A DNA stretch of 20,736 nt from CAYYAQ01 sp964469555 (GTDB lineage: Bacteria; Planctomycetota; UBA1135; UBA2386). The position numbers and the translations under genes were made by a program. Below, piece by piece: positions 16,621-20,736 of this stretch (positions within the stretch are counted from its first letter, which is position 1; each line of letters opens with the position of its first letter). The notes under the pieces are model-generated. The model was not told the DNA's origin. It worked only from the letters and a program-made list of their open reading frames with translations, and searched no databases. The DNA lies in assembly GCA_964469555.1 (NCBI GenBank), contig CAYYAQ010000093.1, positions 1 to 20,736 on the forward strand. Reading direction: 5' to 3'.

Positions 16621-16815
16621 CTAGAGCGTCCCGATGGTCCCCTTCGGCGCGTTGGTAATGGCGGTGGCGTTCCCTCCGGCAGGCAGCCCTGAGCTGGCAG
16701 GAGCCACCGTAAGAGAAGCACCTTCGCGGCCTTGTCTGGGGATCGCCTCTGCCGTGCCGAAAACGCCGCCAAGCAGCGCGCCAAGAGCGCGGGACCTCCT
16801 CCGTCGTCCTGCCAT
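16621..16815 (-). CDS. Doubtful small hypothetical protein (64 residues)
   Basis: ATG at 16815, TAG at 16621, 58 bp downstream of the hybrid kinase on the same strand. The start MAGRRRRSRALGALLGGVFGT looks like a basic export signal, possibly Tat-like, followed by a Gly/Ala/Thr-rich tail without cysteines or a known motif. No good ribosome binding site precedes the ATG. The codon third positions are less GC-biased than in the neighbours, which argues against a real gene. Confidence 0.2.
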   Translation of the reverse strand: MAGRRRRSRALGALLGGVFGTAEAIPRQGREGASLTVAPASSGLPAGGNATAITNAPKGTIGTL

Positions 16816-16873
16816 TGGCGAGCTCGCCGTCTTCGCGGGGTCTGGGTGGCTCGGACCACTTCAGCGATGGCTG

Positions 16874-18841
16874 TCAGTTGCCATCCAGCGTCCGGCGCAG
16901 CGCGCGGGCCAGCTCTGCGCGGGCGTAGGGCTTGTTCAGGATCTCGCTCACGCCGACGGCTGCGGCCTTCTCGGGAGCCAGGAGCTGGCCGTAGCCAGTC
17001 ATCATGAGCACGGCGAGCCCGGGCCGGATCTGTTTGAGCTTCTCGGTCAGCTCGATGCCCGACAGTCCGGGCATCCGATAGTCGGTGACGACCGCGTCGA
17101 TCGGCGGATTAGCGGATTCGAACTCTTCGAGCGCGCGCGCGCCTGTTGTGGCGATTCGGACGTCGTAGCCGAGTGCCTGCAGGTGCCGGCGACCGAGCTC
17201 CGCGAGGGGCCTGGTGTCGTCCACGAGCAGGATACGCTCCGTTCCGTGGGGCGCGGCGGGTGCGGCAGCCGGCTCGACGGAGATGATCTTCTCGTGAGCG
17301 GCGATCGGCAGGAAGATCTCGAAGGTCGTCCCCGAGTTGATCTGGCTGCTCACCAGGACGCCGGCGTTGTGAGCGGCGAGGATGCTGTGCACGATCGAGA
17401 GGCCGAGGCCCGTGCCGGCGCCGATGTCCTTCGTCGTGAAGAACGGGTCGTACATCCGCTGCAGGGTCTCTTCGTCCATACCGGGGCCGCTATCCTTCAC
17501 GGCGAGCCGCGCGCACTGGCTCGGACCCGGAAGGTCCAGCTTCGCGGCCTGGCTGGCATTGAGTTCCACACGGTTGACCACGATGTGCAGGGTGCCGCCA
17601 CCTTCGCGCATGGCATCGGCGGAGTTGACAGCGAGGTTCAGCAGCACCTGATGCAGCTGATTGGCCGCCGCCCGCACGATGCCCGCGTAGGGGGCGATCT
17701 CCGACTTCAATTCGACGTTCGCCGGCAACGCGGAGCGCATCAGTTCGAGGCTGTCCCCTACCACCTCCGCGATGTCGACGTTTTCGAAGCGCGGATCGGT
17801 CTTGCGGCCGAACTTGAGGATCTTGTCGACGAGTTCCTTGGCCCGCGCGTTTGTCGCCAGCACTTCGTCGAGGTGCTGGCGCGTCTCGCTGCCCTCTTCC
17901 ACGTTGCATTGTGCGAGCTCGGTGTACCCCTGGATCGCCGCCAGGTAGTTGTTGAACTCGTGTGCGATCCCACCCGCGAGAGTGCCCAGCGCCTCCATCT
18001 TCTGGCCTTGCACCTGGTCGATCGGCGTCAGCGCCACCTGTCCCGTGACTTGATCTGCACGGCGGACGCGCCGGAAGCCGACGAAGGTCAACACCCCAAG
18101 CATCAGGATGGCTGCGACGCTGGCGATCGTGCTGTACGGGAACGGGGGAATCGGGACGAGATCCTGGGGGCTTCGGAGGCGCAGGCGGTAGCCGGCATCG
18201 TACGGCTCCGTGGAGTCGTTCTGCTCCGAGTAGCCGACCACCTGGTATGTGCCTCCCCTCGTCAGTTTCCGGATCATGTCCGGGTCGTCGAGGAAGCGGC
18301 CTGGCAGATACAACTCGACCGTCCCCGTTTCGTCCTCGAGCATCGCTGCGGCGGACAGCACGGGGGGGGAGAGCTTGGCCGTGACCGTGACGAGCCGGCC
18401 GAGCAGGCGCTCCGTTCGGAGGGATCCGACGTCGGTCGCTAGGGGCTCCGGGATCCGGCCTTCGTCGGTGCGCTCGATCGACCGGAGATGGAGTTGTTCC
18501 ATGCCCCGGTAGTGCCCGATCGTGCCGTCGACGACCACCCGATCGCCGGGTTCGATGCCGGTCAACAGCGCCCGCTCGGTGGCGATGCATCGGATGCCCG
18601 CCGATACGTCTTGCAGATAGATCCGTAGCTCGCGGCCCCGACGTGCCGGGTACGGTGAGGCGGTCACGACCCCGCGCGCACTCGCGGCCTCGCCGATTCG
18701 ATCGGCGAGAAAGTCGCCGTCAGTGTCCACGAGGAGGTCGGCGATGCGTTCGATGTGCGCGTGCTGCCCAGTGACGGCTCCCGCAACTCCGCTCAGGACG
18801 AGCAACAGCGGGACCGAGGCAGCGACGCGAAACGCAGACAC
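16874..18841 (-). CDS. Hybrid sensor histidine kinase with OB-like periplasmic sensor and C-terminal receiver
   Basis: Inner-membrane sensor kinase, 655 residues from the GTG at 18841; an in-frame TTG at 18901 and a CTG between them are alternatives, and no ATG is in frame. From the GTG: signal or first membrane segment at 3-25; an extracytoplasmic region of about 200 residues with two OB-like beta units, each with a GDRV(V/T)VxGTI-like or GRLVTVTAKL-like strand; a membrane helix at about 240-256; a dimerisation helix with GGIAHEFNNYLAAI (H294 is the phosphorylated His); an ATPase with LLNLAVNSADAM (N406), KDSGPGMDE, DPFFTTKDIGAGTGLGLS; and a receiver with acidic pair 541-542, phosphoacceptor D587 in VVTDYRMPG and K637. 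The HEFNN class of H-box is typical of complex hybrid kinases. No separate response regulator or phosphotransfer protein is adjacent, so its output is unknown. Confidence 0.88.
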   Translation of the reverse strand: MSAFRVAASVPLLLVLSGVAGAVTGQHAHIERIADLLVDTDGDFLADRIGEAASARGVVTASPYPARRGRELRIYLQDVSAGIRCIATERALLTGIEPGDRVVVDGTIGHYRGMEQLHLRSIERTDEGRIPEPLATDVGSLRTERLLGRLVTVTAKLSPPVLSAAAMLEDETGTVELYLPGRFLDDPDMIRKLTRGGTYQVVGYSEQNDSTEPYDAGYRLRLRSPQDLVPIPPFPYSTIASVAAILMLGVLTFVGFRRVRRADQVTGQVALTPIDQVQGQKMEALGTLAGGIAHEFNNYLAAIQGYTELAQCNVEEGSETRQHLDEVLATNARAKELVDKILKFGRKTDPRFENVDIAEVVGDSLELMRSALPANVELKSEIAPYAGIVRAAANQLHQVLLNLAVNSADAMREGGGTLHIVVNRVELNASQAAKLDLPGPSQCARLAVKDSGPGMDEETLQRMYDPFFTTKDIGAGTGLGLSIVHSILAAHNAGVLVSSQINSGTTFEIFLPIAAHEKIISVEPAAAPAAPHGTERILLVDDTRPLAELGRRHLQALGYDVRIATTGARALEEFESANPPIDAVVTDYRMPGLSGIELTEKLKQIRPGLAVLMMTGYGQLLAPEKAAAVGVSEILNKPYARAELARALRRTLDGN

Positions 18842-18864
18842 ATTGAGCAGTGTATGTCCTGGTT

Positions 18865-18873
18865 GGGGGGGGG
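18865..18873. repeat. G9 homopolymer upstream of the kinase start
   Basis: Nine consecutive G on the plus strand (C9 on the kinase sense strand), 24-32 bases upstream of the GTG start and inside the longer TTG-initiated frame. Such tracts can slip during replication and change spacing or frame. They are also a common place for sequencing error. Confidence 0.7.
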
Positions 18874-18945
18874 CAATTGAACCACACGCGATTCTCCCCA
18901 AAAACTGCCGGGCCTACGTTCTCCGTAGCCTACGGACTAATTCGT

Positions 18946-19476
18946 ATGCTCGCCGCCTCTGCAGGCTGGATCAAATGCCGCCAGGCCGAGGCCATCAAGT
19001 ATCCCGTCGAGGAGCTGGGGGCTCTGAAGAAGGGCAATTTCAAGGAGGCGGCACGCGTCTTCGGCGGCCCCTATCTTCCCTGGGCCCCCGATCGCTACGG
19101 CTGGCGACCGCCGAGATACCACGGGCAGGCCCTGGCCTACATGGGCCTGAAGGACTGGAATGCCGCGCTCGAGTCGATCGAGAAGGCGATCGACGCCCAG
19201 AACCTGCGCTACTTCCAGGGCCGAAGAGACAAGAACCCAGAGCGTTGGCGAGAGGAAGCCGCCACGGTGACGATCAAACACCCGGATGATACCCTGGTGG
19301 AACTGTGGGACACCAAGGCCGAGATTCTCGACAAGCTTGGCCACAGGGACGAGACGGCCCAAATGCGTAAGCGCGCCGCAGAGCCAGCCAGAGCAGATGT
19401 TCAGAGCCCATACAAGTCGACCCACAAGAGATTACAAGACTGGTTAAAGCAGCACAGGATACAGATACAGAGATGA
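18946..19476 (+). CDS. TPR-like protein, possibly N-terminally truncated
   Basis: A 176-residue protein from the ATG at 18946; the frame extends upstream to 18850, but that part overlaps the divergent kinase leader and looks non-coding. One clear tetratricopeptide-like repeat, RYHGQALAYMGLKDWNAALE followed by SIEKAIDAQ, lies at about residues 64-93. An earlier helix pair, EELGALKKGNFKEAARVF, looks like a second repeat. Such repeats usually mediate protein contacts. The C-terminal third is charged and helical. There is no signal peptide, while the next gene has one, which hints that the 5' end was lost or that the real start lies elsewhere. The stop overlaps the next gene's start in ATGA (19473-19476), so the two are probably translated as a pair. 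No specific family recognised. Confidence 0.6.
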   Translation: MLAASAGWIKCRQAEAIKYPVEELGALKKGNFKEAARVFGGPYLPWAPDRYGWRPPRYHGQALAYMGLKDWNAALESIEKAIDAQNLRYFQGRRDKNPERWREEAATVTIKHPDDTLVELWDTKAEILDKLGHRDETAQMRKRAAEPARADVQSPYKSTHKRLQDWLKQHRIQIQR

Positions 19477-20736
19477 AGGAACACGACATCATCAAGAGTG
19501 CATGGATCATGACGATTCTGGCCATATCGACATCCGTCTTTGCCGTAGGGCGCCCAGCGCTGGTCAGCCTGCCCCCCGAAGGGAATAAACTCGAGGCATA
19601 TTACAGCAAGATGCTGGCTGATCTGAAGGATGAGATCAGGCGCCTGAAACTCAAGGTGGACGAAAAGAAGAAGGCCGAATTCACCAAGCAGTTCGGCGCG
19701 CTTAGAAATGCCCCACCTGTTACCAAGATCGTCATGGGCAAGGAGGTCGCCGTAAAATACGGCCCGGGCAACCCTGTCTTTGCTGCAAAACAGAAAGAGG
19801 TCCTTACGGCGGCTAGAGCTGTCATGAAGGACATTGAAACATTTCTCGTCGCCGAGAAAGAGCTGGCCATCATGGCCAAATTCGCACTACTGACTCATGC
19901 CACCCCGAAGCGCCTGGCCGAGTTTGCGCAAAAGGGCGCAGAGGAAAAAGCGCTGATCGATAACCTCCTCAATGACAACAAGCTCGTCGTGCAGGCCATG
20001 ACGATGGGAGGGGCCAGCGACGGACGTTACGGCCAGGCGATGCGAAACTACACAGCCATCCAAAAAGCCACTGAACGTTCTCACGAGGGATTCTTCCAGG
20101 TTTGGGCCCTGGCTGTATCCCTTCAGTCTACGGGCGATACCTATGTCTATCCCGGCGTTCCCGCAGCAGACTCCTTGGTCAAGTACTACCTGAATTACCT
20201 GAAGGCATACGACGACGGTATACTGTATCCCGCCTTTTCTGAATTGGGCGGTACAGGATGGAATTATCGCTTTGTATTTCCAGACTCTTACACGCTTGAA
20301 GATATCGACTGGATAAGAAAGGTGCTGCGCAACTACCGTCCCGATCACACGCGCCTGGAATACAGATGGCGCTACTGCCGTATCGTTAGAAGCGATATTC
20401 CCTATACAAGCAACGTCGACAGAAGCGGCATGCCTGCCGAGCTGAGTAATATTCAGAAGTTCTTTCTCAAAGGCGGTATTTGTGGCCCCCGTGCTTTTGT
20501 CGGGCAAATATCGGGATATGCATTCGGCATACCGTCGCGTCGTGCACCCTCCCCGGGGCATGGTGCCATGGCGCACTGGACTCCGGACGGATGGACGACG
20601 GTCCTGGGACCACACTTCTATTTCTGCAAACACATCAATGGAATGCCCCCCATGGATTTCCTGTTGCACTCACAGGCGCAAGAAGATCCCAAGGGGTTCA
20701 AACAGGTGCTGATGTGTGAGTGGTTAGGAAAGGCGC
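19473..20736 (+). CDS. Secreted transglutaminase-like cysteine protein (partial, runs off the window)
   Basis: Open from the ATG at 19473 to the window end, 421 codons with no stop. The N-terminus (KSAWIMTILAISTSVFA) is a probable Sec signal with cleavage near residue 24. A lysine- and glutamate-rich, likely coiled-coil stretch follows at about 40-65, then a largely helical region, then GGICGPRAFVGQISGYAFGI with Cys337 and PGHGAMAHWTPDGW with His363. A Gly-flanked Cys at the start of a helix followed about 26 residues later by a His is the arrangement of papain/transglutaminase-fold enzymes, so a peptidase, amidase or cross-linking role is plausible. I recall similar GGxCGPRxxxGR / PGHAAM proteins in Lentisphaerae and Planctomycetes; this is unverified. 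Local GC is much lower (55 of 120 bases at 20221-20340) than in the rhamnose genes, which suggests separate origin. Confidence 0.65.
   Translation, partial: MKEHDIIKSAWIMTILAISTSVFAVGRPALVSLPPEGNKLEAYYSKMLADLKDEIRRLKLKVDEKKKAEFTKQFGALRNAPPVTKIVMGKEVAVKYGPGNPVFAAKQKEVLTAARAVMKDIETFLVAEKELAIMAKFALLTHATPKRLAEFAQKGAEEKALIDNLLNDNKLVVQAMTMGGASDGRYGQAMRNYTAIQKATERSHEGFFQVWALAVSLQSTGDTYVYPGVPAADSLVKYYLNYLKAYDDGILYPAFSELGGTGWNYRFVFPDSYTLEDIDWIRKVLRNYRPDHTRLEYRWRYCRIVRSDIPYTSNVDRSGMPAELSNIQKFFLKGGICGPRAFVGQISGYAFGIPSRRAPSPGHGAMAHWTPDGWTTVLGPHFYFCKHINGMPPMDFLLHSQAQEDPKGFKQVLMCEWLGKA

Larger units (their letters stand above)
16241..16873. other. 633 bp region with no confident gene
   Basis: It lies between the hybrid kinase and the ATPase-GNAT gene, both on the minus strand. 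It holds two doubtful minus-strand frames, listed separately, and the upstream AGAGG of the ATPase-GNAT gene. I see no tRNA, clear promoter pair or rho-independent terminator. The base composition is like that of the neighbouring genes, so decayed coding sequence is possible. Confidence 0.4.

Noticed and set aside
16634..18442. 602-codon plus-strand frame opposite the histidine kinase
   Set aside because: The minus strand carries all histidine-kinase and receiver motifs; this frame has none and is a shadow.
1..20736. CRISPR array, tRNA, rRNA or phage genes
   Set aside because: No regularly spaced repeats, cloverleaf-like segments, rRNA-like sequence or phage structural or integrase motifs were found by reading both strands.

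Overview
The window is high-GC bacterial DNA (38 of 60 bases are G or C at 1021-1080) that is densely coding over its first ~18.8 kb. Its centre is a nearly complete L-rhamnose utilisation locus. The gene set is two families of rhamnosidase-like lipoproteins, RhaT, RhaB, a Pseudomonas-type RhaI and an aldolase-dehydrogenase fusion. Together with a lipoprotein-rich, accessory-type neighbourhood, a degraded IS91-like transposase and a secreted GGxCGPRA-type cysteine protein, this suggests a polysaccharide-degrading member of the Planctomycetota / PVC group or a similar environmental phylum. That taxonomic guess is inference only.

Layout. 1-262: non-coding, with a decayed 3' end of an fpg/mutM-like gene. 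263-4447 (+): a 1394-residue GH106-like lipoprotein. 4452-14237 (-): a tightly packed six-gene operon, read right to left as GH78 rhamnosidase, rhaEW, rhaI, rhaB, rhaT and an AraA-like isomerase. 14238-14785: a scar region with a second decayed fpg 3' end and an N-terminal piece of an IS91-family transposase. 14786-16240 (-): an RsbW-like ATPase fused to a GNAT acetyltransferase. 16241-16873: mostly empty, with two doubtful small frames. 16874-18841 (-): a hybrid histidine kinase with tandem OB-like sensor folds. 18946-20736 (+): a TPR-like protein overlapping (ATGA) a secreted transglutaminase-like protein that runs off the window, in DNA of visibly lower GC.

How the genes work together. The two surface lipoproteins would release L-rhamnose from plant, algal or bacterial polysaccharide. 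RhaT imports it with protons, RhaI makes L-rhamnulose and RhaB makes L-rhamnulose-1-phosphate. RhaEW cleaves that to dihydroxyacetone phosphate and L-lactaldehyde, then oxidises the aldehyde, most likely to lactate. The last gene of the operon, an AraA-like isomerase with conserved metal and acid residues, has no assigned place in this route. No dedicated regulator, mutarotase or microcompartment shell gene is visible.

The most unusual structural observation is that the whole sugar locus is bracketed by two direct repeats (41 of 43 bases identical). Both encode the last zinc-finger half of an Fpg-type DNA glycosylase, both are degraded, and an IS91-like fragment lies beside one of them. This suggests the locus moved or was rearranged as a cassette.
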